A stretch of 64,000 nucleotides of DNA. It comes from Volvox africanus (taxonomy: Eukaryota; Chlorophyta; Chlorophyceae; Chlamydomonadales; Volvocaceae). The stretch spans positions 2,901,001 through 2,965,000 of the forward strand of contig BSDZ01000004.1 of assembly GCA_030268105.1 (NCBI GenBank). The letters are read 5' to 3'. The position numbers and the translations under genes were made by a program. Within the stretch, counting starts at the first letter, position 1. Each line of letters begins with the position of its first letter. Shown piece after piece: positions 20,061 through 32,004 of this stretch. The notes below the pieces were generated by a model. The model saw only the letters and a list, made by a program, of their open reading frames with translations, was not told the origin of the DNA and did no database searches.

Positions 20061-20645
20061 TGTGTTTAGACGAGTTATTGAAAGGCAAGTGGCTTCTGGT
20101 TGTAGGCATCATGATTGCATTTCGCGTGTATGTATGTTTAGAGAGCAAGTAGCCACATAAATACTAAGATATATCAAGGATAAGTACAGTATATTACATA
20201 CTGCTGATACATGCCCACGATATCGTTCACCTTTAAATCCGTGCATCGAAGCTCGTATACAAACGAAATAAGCGGAAAGCCCACCGTCCATACAAGCAAT
20301 ATTCGAGCTAGCAGCACATTTCATTGGCCGGCTCAGTCGCCATATGACAGCTGGCCAGCTGTGCTGGATCTGTGAGATACGTCTAGCAGTAAGCAAACAA
20401 ACTCCTGATTATTACTTCTTATCGTGATGATACGGAAGGGGAAATAAACAAACTCCACAGCAGCCATCATCGGTTATCATCATCAGCCAAGTAACTCGCT
20501 CGTGCAATCCAACTACTAACACGTACATGTATATCTGGCAACAACCCAATACGGATACCTATAAAATACATAGCTTGTCAATAGATAGAGCTACTACAAT
20601 ACATACGTATAGCAACTGATAACAGAAGTTGTCTTTAAATTAGGA
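20061..20645. other. Intergenic DNA, no gene seen
   Basis: AT-rich sequence without a convincing reading frame or repeat beyond short AT runs. Confidence 0.5.
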
Positions 20646-20765
20646 TGTTGCACTGTTGGTGACTTGCCCTGAAAGGAAATAACAAGCACTGGGGGCCCTG
20701 ACTGGGCCGGACCACAATACAGCGCAGGGGAAAACACGTACGCGGCTTTGTCTGTCTCTCCTGAT
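20646..20765 (+). repeat. Dispersed repeat L, head fragment
   Basis: Carries TTGCACTGTTGGTGACTTGC, the GGGCCGGACCACA segment and ACAGCGCAGGGG, then a variant of GGCTTTGTCTGTC. It is useful as the uninterrupted counterpart of the site where element B inserted. Confidence 0.7.
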
Positions 20766-20970
20766 GCGCATGCTTTATATTCACCATATATATATTAACC
20801 ATTTACATGGATCCGTGCACAATAAATAATCTGGGAAACATTTGTAGGGAGTGTGCACCGATGTAGGGTATGTAGGTATGTGTCTGGGGAAGATAGGTGA
20901 AGTGTAGGCTTGCTTGGATTACATATCTATTAACCTATCTGGCTGGCTGGGTAAAGTATTCAGTGTTAGC

Positions 20971-21021
20971 GACATCACCATCACCATCATCATCACCATC
21001 ATTTTCACCATCATCACCATC
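20971..21021. repeat. CAT/CAC trinucleotide repeat
   Basis: A run of ATC/ACC triplets (CATCACCATCACC...) of about 50 bp, slightly interrupted. Confidence 0.9.
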
Positions 21022-21826
21022 TATTGAGCTCAACTATTGCAACGATTGATGCTGTCCTGCTGCGAGGTTGCCACGGAATAAGCATGATGAAGATGGCATA
21101 CAAACATAAGTAACCCTGTTCCTTGCATTGTCGATGGACTCCATCTGACACATTCTATCTAATGCACGGAGAACGATGAAAGGGTATTATTTCGTTTAGA
21201 ACCCCCACCCCACCCTAACCCACCCAAGCAACTAACCCGCTATCTCCATCGCACGTCTTCACGTATGGAGGATCACCACTCTCATCCTGAAATCCTGAAT
21301 GCAAATACATGATTGCCCGATCCACTCGCGTTCATCCACCTATGGCGCTGTATATGAACTGCAGCAGATGATGATGCGTTGCCTGATAATAACGTACCAT
21401 TAGGCGTAGGTTGGCAGTTTGCTAGCAGCAAGGTTTTGCACGGTTGTTGCCAGCGGCAGAGCATTTTTATATATCGAATCAGCACTTCGACTTGACAACT
21501 CCATTACAGCAAGCTGCACTCGAATAGGGTGATAACGGGAGCACAGGTTGGTTCAAGGATTGCGTTCATTTGACTGTCAGGAAGTCGTTTGCCTGCGTGC
21601 TTGGTTTGCTTTCGATGAAAGATACTGGCTAGAAAAGAGGAGGACGTAGTTGCGATACGAAATAATATAAAAACATGAATCGTACTACAATGACATTCGT
21701 CTTTGTTAACTTATTATTCGAATTAGGTTTGATATGTATACATAATATATATCATCTCATCATCTATGTTTATATGTATATGTGATTGTTTTCAGCACAT
21801 TTTATTTTGAGCGGGCTTTGTGCTGA
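21022..21826. other. Intergenic DNA, no gene seen
   Basis: No supportable gene. It contains only short chance frames. Confidence 0.5.
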
Positions 21827-21903
21827 CGCTGGCAGGGTGCGAGTTTCTACGCAGGACATTATCATTACACACAACACTCACACAGTTTATAGCGCACAAA
21901 AAT

Positions 21904-21960
21904 ACTATTCTATACTATACTATGCTATACTATACTATACTACACTATTCTATACTATTA
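21904..21960. repeat. (TATAC)n microsatellite, short copy
   Basis: Interrupted TATAC pentanucleotide run at the left edge of duplication unit 1. The partner run in unit 2 is much longer and purer. Confidence 0.9.
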
Positions 21961-22112
21961 CATATATATTTATCTACTCATTTCTTAATTTCTTGATTTG
22001 TTAACCCTATTTATCTATTGTTCTGTCTATCTATCTATTTATGATTCTTATTATATTGTATGTTTGTTTGCATGCGTAGCACAAATCCATCATCAGCTCA
22101 CCGTTTCGTGTC

Positions 22113-22193
22113 GGATCATATGCGACTGTTCCACAGCACAGGGTGCTGCTCCCTATCTTGTACTGCAAGATGCCACTGCAGCAAACTGCGAGC
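22113..22193 (+). repeat. Dispersed repeat T (first of six copies)
   Basis: About 80 bp with GACTGTTCCACAGCACAGGG, a GCTGC-rich centre and CCACTGCAGCAAACTGC at the end. Further copies start near 24432, 25059, 25945, 28259 and 28882, all plus strand and all within the duplicated block. Three of them follow an R copy within about 35-65 bp. Confidence 0.8.
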
Positions 22194-22689
22194 GTATTTA
22201 ATGAACGAAGGCAAGGTATGGAGAAATGTTGCTTGTCATGGCCCAGGCTTTCATAATATTGGGTGCTGTAATCTATCATGGGGAGTGAGGTAGAAAGTGC
22301 GATAGATAATAAACATTTTATATCATAAACATATACATATATATTATATTATACATATATATGTCCAAAACAAATACTCGAAATAAGAGCTTTCCAAATG
22401 TTAAAGAAAGTTTGGGCGGGGCTGTAAAGCTATCCAAGGATGGTATTTTCAGCATTAGACTCGATTACTTCTCAAATAGGTCTTCCTTCTTCCGCGGACA
22501 TTGACGCAGAGACACTTCTTAGCTATTGTGCGGGTTCGCCCGGGTTCAATTCCTCCGGTTACACTGATCGGTTGGTTGGGGGCTGCATCACCAGGCCGAG
22601 ACGGATCGAATCCATGTCACTGCAGATCAGAGATGTTGCAGGTCCCTGGACTGTAGGATGCAAGGACGCGCCCTATCTGAGGGGGAATA

Positions 22690-23358
22690 CAATGTAGTAT
22701 CCTGATATATCTAACGCTAATGTCCAAGATGATCAGGAAACTGGACATATGCTAATCAGTTTAATGGATATTAACACAAAGATACAACACCAACCGTGCG
22801 CGTCTTCTTGAAAGTTGCCACCCCTAGTCCCAATACATACATACACATGGAACATGGCAGATACTGCTTCCAAGCAGCAACCCGCTTGGGGCAGAGGCAA
22901 GTAGAGACTATGGCGGGGACCCTGTTATAGGGCCATCACTAACTTCGTCACTACGTTTTGCTTGGGAGGCAGTGGAGGTGGAGGAGGCGGGGTTTCCTTG
23001 CTTCTCTCTCTAGAGGTAGGGATTGCTCTCTTGCCTTCTCTGTCCGGAAGCTGGTGTGGTTGACTGAGGCTCTGTTCCTTTGAGTAGCAAGGGTTGAGAC
23101 TCGTGAGATCTGTGTGCCCTCGCTGGCTGAGCGAGGAGAGGAGTGCACGGCAGGACGAACAGACTAAGCCGTGTGTCCTGTTGTATCTCTGTTGTGTCCG
23201 CCTACAAAGGCCCAATCGGAAGATGACTATGCACGTTCCATCCTGGACACTAGCCGTAGATACCCCAGGATAATATATCTTCCCCCCTGCGCTGTGGTTC
23301 GGCCCGGTCAGGGCCACCGGTGCTTGTCCTCTAAGGGCATGTCGCCCACAGTGTAACA
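22690..23358 (-). repeat. Dispersed repeat L, minus-strand copy in unit 1
   Basis: Read on the minus strand from 23358 it begins TGTTACACTGTGGGCGAC, then the CTGACCGGGCCGAACCACAG and CGCAGGGG segments, then GGCTTAGTCTGTTCGTCCTG. A proline-rich frame is open at 22925-23359 but has no ATG near its start, so it is not called as a gene. Confidence 0.65.
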
Positions 23359-25298
23359 CCCTTTCATAACGAATAATGAATGAAATAAGCAGACTGTAGT
23401 TTTCCAGGTTAATTTCCAGCAGACATCAGCTGTCTGTGACAACCGATGTGACGAGAACCTTGTTTCCTATGAAACGTTGGAGAGTAGTTGAATAGCTGAT
23501 CAGGACTTGACGCTTAAGAAACCCGTGAATGCTATGACGGATGTGAGGCTGGTACATGTCGTGACATGGGAACACAACCCCCCATGGCCGGAGTTGGCGA
23601 TGGTTAGCATCAGCTGATAGGGTCAAAGCACCCGGGCCGTGCCCTCCATAGAGGAGAGTAGTGGTCGTACACGTACAGCAACACACTTGCACGATATAAA
23701 GCTGGAGAACTTGTAATATAAAAAAATAAAAATTATATAATGTGCTCCAATGGTCCGAAGTTAGGTTTTTGGTAGTTTTACTTTTAATTAATATGTTTTT
23801 CATATTATTGTTTTGTTCTTGTTATTCATGTGGTTTGTATGAAATGCTTGGATTATCAGCTAGCCTAACACGGAGAATTGAGCTTCACACGCATTTCATC
23901 ACACATAATGTAGTAGTAGTGCATACATGTATGGCAAACATTAACAATATAAGGCTGCAGAAGCACCCTCTCAGCATCTTGAGAGGCCTTCATTAAAAGG
24001 CAGCTCTCAACTGTTACAATGGTGATGGTACATGACTGTCAAATTAGGAATCTTGGGGTCTCCAGTTCCATTTCAGCTGACTGCAGCTCTTAAGACAACC
24101 TGTCTGACGATCTGCTGGTTTTCTTATGAATGTAGGATGAGCAATTGAAGAAAAGTTCATGAAGGATTTGATGCCTAAACACCTAGTGTGGACATGTCGT
24201 GATGCGGGAACACAAATGACCATGGCCACGGTTGGCGATGGCAGGCATCTGCTGACAGGGTTCAAAGAGCCCCAGACGTGCCATCCCGAGGGTGGAGAAT
24301 GTAGTAGTCGTACAGATACAGCACACACCAACACGATATAAAGCTGCAGAAGCACCTTCTCAGCATCTCGAGACGCCTTTGGGGCTATCAACTTCTACAC
24401 ATACACGTCATCATCAACCCACCGCCCCGTGACGGATCGTAGGCGACTGTTCCACAGCACTGCGGGTTGTTGCCTATCTTGGCCCGCACGGCGCCACTGC
24501 AGCAAACTGCGTGCACATTTATATGAACGTAGGCAAGATATGGAGAAACGCTATTTAATGTAATCAATCAGTGGTAATCTAGATTTTTATAATATATTTT
24601 TTCGACAGACGGCGCTCAGTGCCCCAATATTTCATGCAAATATATCGCATATCAGAGTGTGAGACGTGTTATGAGAGTGAGATGCATTTAAGTATATCTG
24701 CACTGTGCAGCAATAATGCACTGGTACCTCGGCGCCTGCCACTGGAATAAACCCGCTATCTCACGGTTCAGTCATCTACTCGAAATATCCTGCAAATCGT
24801 ACGACAGGATACCATCCTCACTTACTCCTCGCTTGCCGTCCAGTAGCAAAGAGCCGTACCCTGTCTCATGTCTCTTGGCAGTAAATTTCTCATATCTTGC
24901 CTAACTCATGAGATTATTTGTCGTAGTTGATAGCCGCAAAGGCCTCTCGATATCCTAACAGGGTGCTTCTGCACCTTAATATCGTGAAAGGGTGTTTCCC
25001 GGGGAGCACGTCTACTACATTACTACTCCATATACTCATCCACCCACCATCCGGTGTCGGATCGTAGGCGACTGTTCCACAGCACAGGGTGCTGCTGCCT
25101 ATCTTGGGCCGCACGACGCCACTGCAGCAAACTGCGTTGCAATTTTATACAGGTGAACTCAGCATGCATGGAATTTACTGACATTCAGTCCATCAATGTA
25201 TTTTTGACCTTGATATGTTCTGAATTCTTTATAAGAAATGGTTCCCTGCTGCGAGTATATAGATATATCGAAATATAAATGAACTATATAGGATACAG

Positions 25299-25345
25299 CA
25301 GCAGCAGCAGCAGTCCAGCTGCAGCAGCAGTCCAGCAGCAGTTAT
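25299..25345. repeat. (CAG)n-like microsatellite
   Basis: CAG runs with interspersed TCCAG units, in the unique spacer (25138-25426) between the two duplication units. The rest of the spacer shows no gene. Confidence 0.9.
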
Positions 25346-25689
25346 CTGACATAATAACGTGCAATTAGAAACACGCACATACAGGGTAACACCTTAAATA
25401 AAGGGTGCAATGATACATAGTGCATGATGACGCCGGCAGGGTGCGAGTTTCTACGCTGCACATTATTATTGCATGCAGAACGCATACCGTTGTAGCGCAC
25501 AAAAACACAACTGGAAGATGCTAAAATGACCCACACAACGGAGAGGTCTTTTCGGCAGACCCTCAAGCAACTACGTAGTACAATAAATGATGAAAAGGCA
25601 AAAAACGGAACTTGAATGCTCACTATGAGATAGCTTAGAGCGCGAGAATGCTCAGGTTTGAGAGAATATTCAATAAGACCATTACAAGT

Positions 25690-25792
25690 ATTATAACTAT
25701 ACTACGTTATACTATACTATACTATACTATACTATACTATACTATACTATACTATACTATACTATACTATACTATATTATACTATACTATTA
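25690..25792. repeat. (ACTAT)n microsatellite, long copy
   Basis: About 20 tandem ACTAT units, with one variant unit near the end. Confidence 0.95.
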
Positions 25793-26517
25793 CATATATA
25801 TTTATCTATTCATTTCTTGATTTCTTGATTTGTTAACCCTATTTATCTATTGTTCTTTCTATCTATCTATTTATGATTCTTATTATATTGTATGTTTGTT
25901 TGCATGCGTAGCACAAATCCATCATCAGCTCACCATTCCGTGTCGGATCATATGAGACTGTTCCACAGCACAGGGTGCTGCTCCCTATCTTGTACTGCAC
26001 GACGCCACTGCAGCAAACTGCAAGCGTGTTTAATGAACGAAGGCAAGGTATGGAGAAATGTTGCTTGTCATGGCCCAGGCTTTCATAATATTGGGTGCTG
26101 TAATCTATCATGGGGAGTGAGGTAGAAAGTGCGATAGATAAAAAACATTTTATATCATAAACATATACATATATATTATATTATACATATATATGTCCAA
26201 AACAAATACTCGAAATAAGAGCTTTCCAAATGTTAAAGAAAGTTTGGGCGGGGCTGTAAAGCTATCCAAGGATGGTATTTTCAGCATTAGACTCGATTAC
26301 TTCTCAAATAGGTCTTCCTTCTTCCGCGGACATTGACGCAGAGACACTTCTTAGCTATTGTGCGGGTTCGCCCGGGTTCAATTCCTCCGGTTACACTGAT
26401 CGGTTGGTTGGGGGCTGCATCACCAGGCCGAGACGGATCGAATGTCACTGCAGATCAGAGATGTTGCAGGTCCCTGGACTGTAGGATGCAAGGACGCGCC
26501 CTATCTGAGGGGGAATA

Positions 26518-27186
26518 CAATGTAGTATCCTGATATATCTAACGCTAATGTCCAAGATGATCAGGAAACTGGACATATGCTAATCAGTTTAATGGATATT
26601 AACACAAAGATACAACACCAACCGTGCGCGTCTTCTTGAAAGTTGCCACCCCTAGTCCCAATACATACATACACATGGAACATGGCAGATACTGCTTCCA
26701 AGCAGCAACCCGCTTGGGGCAGAGGCAAGTAGAGACTATGGCGGGGACCCTGTTATAGGGCCATCACTAACTTCGTCACTACGTTTTGCTTGGGAGGCAG
26801 TGGAGGTGGAGGAGGCGGGGTTTCCTTGCTTCTCTCTCTAGAGGTAGGGATTGCTCTCTTGCCTTCTCTGTCCGGAAGCTGGTGTGGTTGACTGAGGCTC
26901 TGTTCCTTTGAGTAGCAAGGGTTGAGACTCGTGAGATCTGTGTGCCCTCGCTGGCTGAGCGAGGAGAGGAGTGCACGGCAGGACGAACAGACTAAGCCGT
27001 GTGTCCTGTTGTATCTCTGTTGTGTCCGCCTACAAAGGCCCAATCGGAAGATGACTATGCACGTTCCATCCTGGACACTAGCCGTAGATACCCCAGGATA
27101 ATATATCTTCCCCCCTGCGCTGTGGTTCGGCCCGGTCAGGGCCACCGGTGCTTGTCCTCTAAGGGCATGTCGCCCACAGTGTAACA
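26518..27186 (-). repeat. Dispersed repeat L, minus-strand copy in unit 2
   Basis: Same as 22690-23358, carried along by the block duplication. I saw no difference between the two. Confidence 0.65.
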
Positions 27187-28960
27187 CCCTTTCATAACGA
27201 ATAATGAATGAAATAAGCAGACTGTAGTTTTCCAGGTTAATTTCCAGCAGACATCAGCTGTCTGTGACAACCGATGTGACGAGAACCTTGTTTCCTATGA
27301 AACGTTGGAGAGTAGTTGAATAGCTGATCAGGACTTGACGCTTAAGAAACCCGTGAATGCTATGACGGATGTGAGGCTGGTACATGTCGTGACATGGGAA
27401 CACAACCCCCCATGGCCGGAGTTGGCGATGGTTAGCATCAGCTGATAGGGTCAAAGCACCCGGGCCGTGCCCTCCATAGAGGAGAGTAGTGGTCGTACAC
27501 GTACAGCAACACACTTGCACGATATAAAGCTGGAGAACTTGTAATATAAAAAAATAAAAATTATATAATGTGCTCCAATGGTCCGAAGTTAGGTTTTTGG
27601 TAGTTTTACTTTTAATTAATATGTTTTTCATATTATTGTTTTGTTCTTGTTATTCATGTGGTTTGTATGAAATGCTTGGATTATCAGCTAGCCTAACACG
27701 GAGAATTGAGCTTCACACGCATTTCATCACACATAATGTAGTAGTAGTGCATACATGTATGGCAAACATTAACAATATAAGGCTGCAGAAGCACCCTCTC
27801 AGCATCTTGAGAGGCCTTCATTAAAAGGCAGCTCTCAACTGTTACAATGGTGATGGTACATGACTGTCAAATTAGGAATCTTGGGGTCTCCAGTTCCATT
27901 TCAGCTGACTGCAGCTCTTAAGACAACCTGTCTGACGATCTGCTGGTTTTCTTATGAATGTAGGATGAGCAATTGAAGAAAAGTTCATGAAGGATTTGAT
28001 GCCTAAACACCTAGTGTGGACATGTCGTGATGCGGGAACACAAATGACCATGGCCACGGTTGGCGATGGCAGGCATCTGCTGACAGGGTTCAAAGAGCCC
28101 CAGACGTGCCATCCCGAGGGTGGAGAATGTAGTAGTCGTACAGATACAGCACACACCAACACGATATAAAGCTGCAGAAGCACCTTCTCAGCATCTCGAG
28201 ACGCCTTTGGGGCTATCAACTTCTACACATACACGTCATCATCAACCAACCTTTCCCTTTCGGATCGTAGGGGATTGTTCCACAGCACCGGGTGCTGCTG
28301 CTGCTGCCTGACCGCACGATGCCACTGCAGCAAACTGCGTGCACATTTATATGAACGTAGGCAAGATATGGAGAAACGCTATTTAATGTAATCAATCAGT
28401 GGTAATCTAGATTTTTATAATATATTTTTTCGACAGACGGCGCTCAGTGCCCCAATATTTCATGCAAATATATCGCATGAGTGTGAGACGTGTTATGAGA
28501 GTGAGATGCATTTAAGTATATCTGCACTGTGCAGCAATAATGCACTGGTACCTCGGCGCCTGCCACTGGAATAAACCCGCTATCTCACGGTTCAGTCATC
28601 TACTCGAAATATCCTGCAAATCGTACGACAGGATACCATCCTCACTTACTCCTCGCTTGCCGTCCAGTAGCAAAGAGCCGTACCCTGTCTCATGTCTCTT
28701 GGCAGTAAATTTCTCATATCTTGCCTAACTCATGAGATTACTTGTCGTAGTTGATAGCCGCAAAGGCCTCTCGATATCCTAACAGGGTGCTTCTGCACCT
28801 TAATATCGTGAAAGGGTGTTTCCGGGGAGCACGTCTACTACATTACTACTCCATATACTCATCCACCCACCGTTCAGTGTCGGATCGTAGGCGACTGTTC
28901 CACAGCACAGGGGGCTGCTGCCTACCTTGGGCCGCACGACGCCACTGCAGCAAACTGCGT

Positions 28961-30712
28961 CGTATACATGGAGATATGGGGGCGTGCAGAGGGCGTTAAT
29001 ATATCTTTTTTTAACCAAGCAAGCAACCTCAGAGCGCCTATGAATTTGCGGCTTTCTATGCCCCGAAGAAGACTTGTTTCCGGCTTCCTTGAAGCAGGGA
29101 AATGAGCGGGGACCCCAAGATCTGTCCCGTGTAATAGACGTTTAGGTATATAGCAGTTAGACATTGATTGAGGATTACAGGTGCATTCACACCGCTCACA
29201 CAAGAATAACACACATAGTGGCCAGCATGCAGGGCGCATGAACTGCAACAGTTGGGAGTTCTAATTTTCCCCAAGCAATCTAACGCCAGCACGCCATGCC
29301 AACGGTTTGCGCACGTACGCAAATCGTTGAGTTTCACAACGTTGCAATCAGGCACCGCAGGCTCTTCCGATCGGGCATTTGCTTATGGAATTAGGCCGAC
29401 ATAACAGAGATACAAGAGGGCTTCTGGTGGAGTGGCCCGAGCGGCAGTGGCAGGCTTCTCTCCTTAACTAAAAGGATGGTCCGGTGCACGGGATTTGGGG
29501 GACTCTAATGGTTGGATGGAGAGTCGACAGGCCCTTGCGTACAAAGTAGGGGACTTTGGGTTGGGGACTCTCAGTAGTGGCCAAATAATATGCTATAACA
29601 CCAGTAGTCTCCAGGCGTGTAAAATGGGACTCCTTTTGCAGCCTCTGTGTGGTAGATTGGCTGGTCAGAGAAACAGCAGTCTCTGGAGAAGTAAGGTTGG
29701 GATCGAAATGGATCTAGACAAACGGCCTGAAGGGGACAGCACTGTACTGTGTGTGAAGGAAATGACCGATCGAAGGGGCTCTGCTAGAAACTCTGGAGGA
29801 TATGCATGCCAGAGTAGTAGCAGCGGAAGTCTGTTTTCGGGGGAGTAATGGGAAAAGACTCCGGGCAGTGAATTGGAATGCGAATGGATAAATGTAGCCA
29901 GATCAGTGCTAGCTAGCCTCGCGCCGAGGGGGGAAGGATGGGACTCTCGGTTCCTCAATCAGGTTGCCACAGTAGAAGCCGTGGGTACTAATCGGCGAAT
30001 AGGCAGGGGACTCATCAGCTGGGAACAATAGGGAGCGAGTATTGTAACTCTATTATATGCGCCTACAGCAAAGGTCCCGCCCATCAGAAGATGTCCAAAC
30101 AGATAACTGGTCATCTTGCGGTCGATATCTTGTCGTTGATAACATCATCGTCGATAACGTAATCAGGATACCAGATGGAGTAGCTAGATTGGATAAAGAC
30201 CACTCCAGGGAAGAGGTGCTGGGGTCTCTGTGAAGCGAGTCGCTCGCTCGGTTGCCAGATTGGTGGAGGCAGGGCAGGTCTTTGTGCAAAGACTCTATCT
30301 GGCTGGTCTGGTAAAGTGGCAAACGTATATTTCCAAGAACGGTTTAAGATGGAGCCCCGCTGCGTGAGGACTCTACTTGTGGGAGTCGTGCACGAGTGTC
30401 CGCAATCCCCATCATCAGATGCACTCATAATAATTGCTTGATGAGTACTTGCTCCATGCCACCAGATGTTTACATCTGGATGCTACGTAGTATCCATCCG
30501 TCCTTGGGTGTATACTTTGGCCATATTAATAGCTTATTTAGTCGACTAAGTTTCTGATGACGTATTATTTTATGCCGCTGGATCTGGCTTCTTAAATATA
30601 CATGTATATATACAGAGGTTTTATGGTAGGTATATATGTATGTATATATAAGCAAAGGTTTTTTGCCAAGCTAATTGTTCTAAGTCAAAGAAGCCATCAT
30701 TACTTTTATTAG
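28961..30712. other. Unassigned DNA with many GACTC motifs
   Basis: No supportable gene. From about 29490 to 30390 the motif GGGACTC/GACTCT recurs on the plus strand (near 29498, 29565, 29625, 29855, 29941, 30008, 30290 and 30367). A segment near 29085-29125 (GGCTTCCTTGAAGCAGG...GCGGGGACCCC) resembles one at 32410-32445. Confidence 0.4.
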
Positions 30713-30853
30713 GGGTCTCCCAATTCGTTAATAAGTATTGACATAGTATGTAGAATATGGTACGCCTATTCTCCTCAGACTAACGGTATATGTGAAAGAT
30801 TTAATAAAACCATGAAACATTATTACCGAGAAGGAATGGTTGGAGATCATTAA
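30713..30853 (+). pseudogene. Retroelement integrase relic
   Basis: A short open frame reads WYAYSPQTNGICERFNKTMK (about 30758-30817), the region around the catalytic glutamate of a DDE integrase, corresponding to [11 protein letters not shown] in the gypsy elements here. It is much more diverged and AT-rich than they are, so it comes from another, older element. The frame is closed by TAG at 30710 and TAA at 30851-30853. No other domain is recognisable nearby. Confidence 0.6.
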
Positions 30854-31122
30854 GGAGGTCATATGAGTAATGAAACCAAAATGAAATTGCATATTCCGAG
30901 TGCTTCCGCAAGAGGATGTGGTATAATTTTTCTATTGCAAAATCAATTTGTAAATCTTTTTCCGAATGAAATGATTGCCAAAGTACTAGGTTAAAAGGTA
31001 ATATTGTTGAAAAAGATGGAGATTTAGTTGTAAAGAAAATTCCTTGTATCATCATAAGCAGTTAACATAGTCATAATCAGAGGAGAGAGAGAGAGAGGGG
31101 TGGGGGAGATGTGCACACTTAC

Positions 31123-31247
31123 GCACCGTTCCAGGTGGCATCGTACGTTGCACTTCCGCACGTGGCTGCGGTGGCCGGCTGCATAAGGACCGCGAAGGTT
31201 AAGATCATAACGGCAGGGAGCAGCAGACACGACAGACGACGGTACAT
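31123..31247 (-). CDS. Candidate first exon of a secreted protein
   Basis: Minus-strand ATG at 31247. The encoded start has two arginines, a long hydrophobic stretch (LLLPAVMILTFAVLM) and an A-T-A-A site, a textbook signal peptide, followed by TCGSATYDATWNG. At 31122 on the minus strand comes GTAAGT, a strong splice donor, followed by pyrimidine-rich DNA. I could not find a second exon downstream, where the integrase relic lies. The family is not recognised. It may be a live exon with a distant partner or a stranded fragment. Confidence 0.35.
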
Positions 31248-31259
31248 CCCTGCAGCCGC

Positions 31260-32004
31260 GGCTGGAGTGAACGACGACCACATGGCTGGCGATGACGGTG
31301 ATGACGTGAAGCCTCGTCGGCACATCTTATCTTGCTACGTTCGGGCGGAGTCTGTTGCAACATCGTCATCAACGCACGCGTTAGTTGATTGCAGCCAGCA
31401 ATCAGTTTCTATCTATCGGTTAGCAAACAAGGGTACATATAACGAAATACCATGCATGCATACATATACATACGCAAATCTAAAATAGAGAATCAGACAG
31501 AAAACGAAACAGCTACCAGCTGCATGCCAGTTGTCGACGTACGATAGGGCGGGTCGTCATGAATGCATTACATATTATTAGCGAGCATGCATGCGGCAGC
31601 AGAATATATGCGTAGATAGCTAGCAGCCGACAAAAAGAGGGAAGGTGAAGGTACGTACGCACAGCGCGCAAGCAAGTAATAGTGATTATTATTGAAACAA
31701 CTGGTTAACGAACGAACGAACGTTATTAGTTCATAGCTAAGTTCTTTACAGATAAGCAGCGCCACGCACGTTGGTCAAAGTACACATAGAGGGAAGGCGG
31801 CAGCAGGCGCGCGCCGCACGTATACCTTTGGCGCAACAACGTTGCTAAATAGCAGGCAGGTCGGGGGACGCTCGTTAGCTGTGGTGTACGCTTTTATTAT
31901 TGGAGGTAACTGCCGCGCCTTTTTTATAAATCAGCAGCGAGTGCATACCTGTCAGCAGGAACGCAAACTTATTAGTTTTCATGGTATGAGGATAAGGTAG
32001 CAGT
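31260..32004. other. Unassigned DNA, no gene seen
   Basis: No supported reading frame. A short (CGAA)n run lies near 31710. Confidence 0.5.

Larger units (their letters stand above)
21827..25137 (+). repeat. Long direct duplication, unit 1
   Basis: About 3.3 kb that recurs at 25427-28960 in the same orientation. From about 21960 to 24400 the two units are nearly identical; I noted a 4-bp indel near 22612 and few substitutions. The left edge, around a TATAC microsatellite, and the segment near 24410-24480 are more diverged. It contains one L copy (minus), three R copies and three T copies, but no gene I can support. Confidence 0.85.
25427..28960 (+). repeat. Long direct duplication, unit 2
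   Basis: Second copy of the block at 21827-25137. It holds a longer TATAC run (about 25690-25792), T copies at 25945, 28259 and 28882, an L copy from 27186 (minus), and R copies at 27772, 28149 and 28746. A segment near 28240-28310 is replaced by a different GCTGCTGCTG variant compared with unit 1. Confidence 0.85.

Noticed and set aside
22530..22555. B-box-like GGGTTCAATTCC
   Set aside because: No matching A box at the right distance and the arms do not pair as a T stem.
22925..23359. Proline-rich 144-codon frame (also at 26753-27187)
   Set aside because: There is no ATG near the start, it begins exactly at the edge of repeat L, and the second copy is identical only because the whole block is duplicated.
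23426..24391. Minus-strand frames of 125 and 115 codons with weak similarity to each other
   Set aside because: The similarity extends over non-coding sequence and through R repeats; it reflects two diverged copies of a dispersed repeat, not a gene pair.
25690..25792. Possible CRISPR-like or satellite array in the pentanucleotide run
   Set aside because: It is a plain (ACTAT)n microsatellite with no spacers.
29425..29510. tRNA-like stretch (GTGGCCCGAGCGGC)
   Set aside because: Resembles the A box of a Leu/Ser tRNA but no B box or cloverleaf could be found downstream.
30801..31055. 84-codon minus-strand frame in AT-rich DNA
   Set aside because: It overlaps the integrase relic on the other strand and shows no family features.
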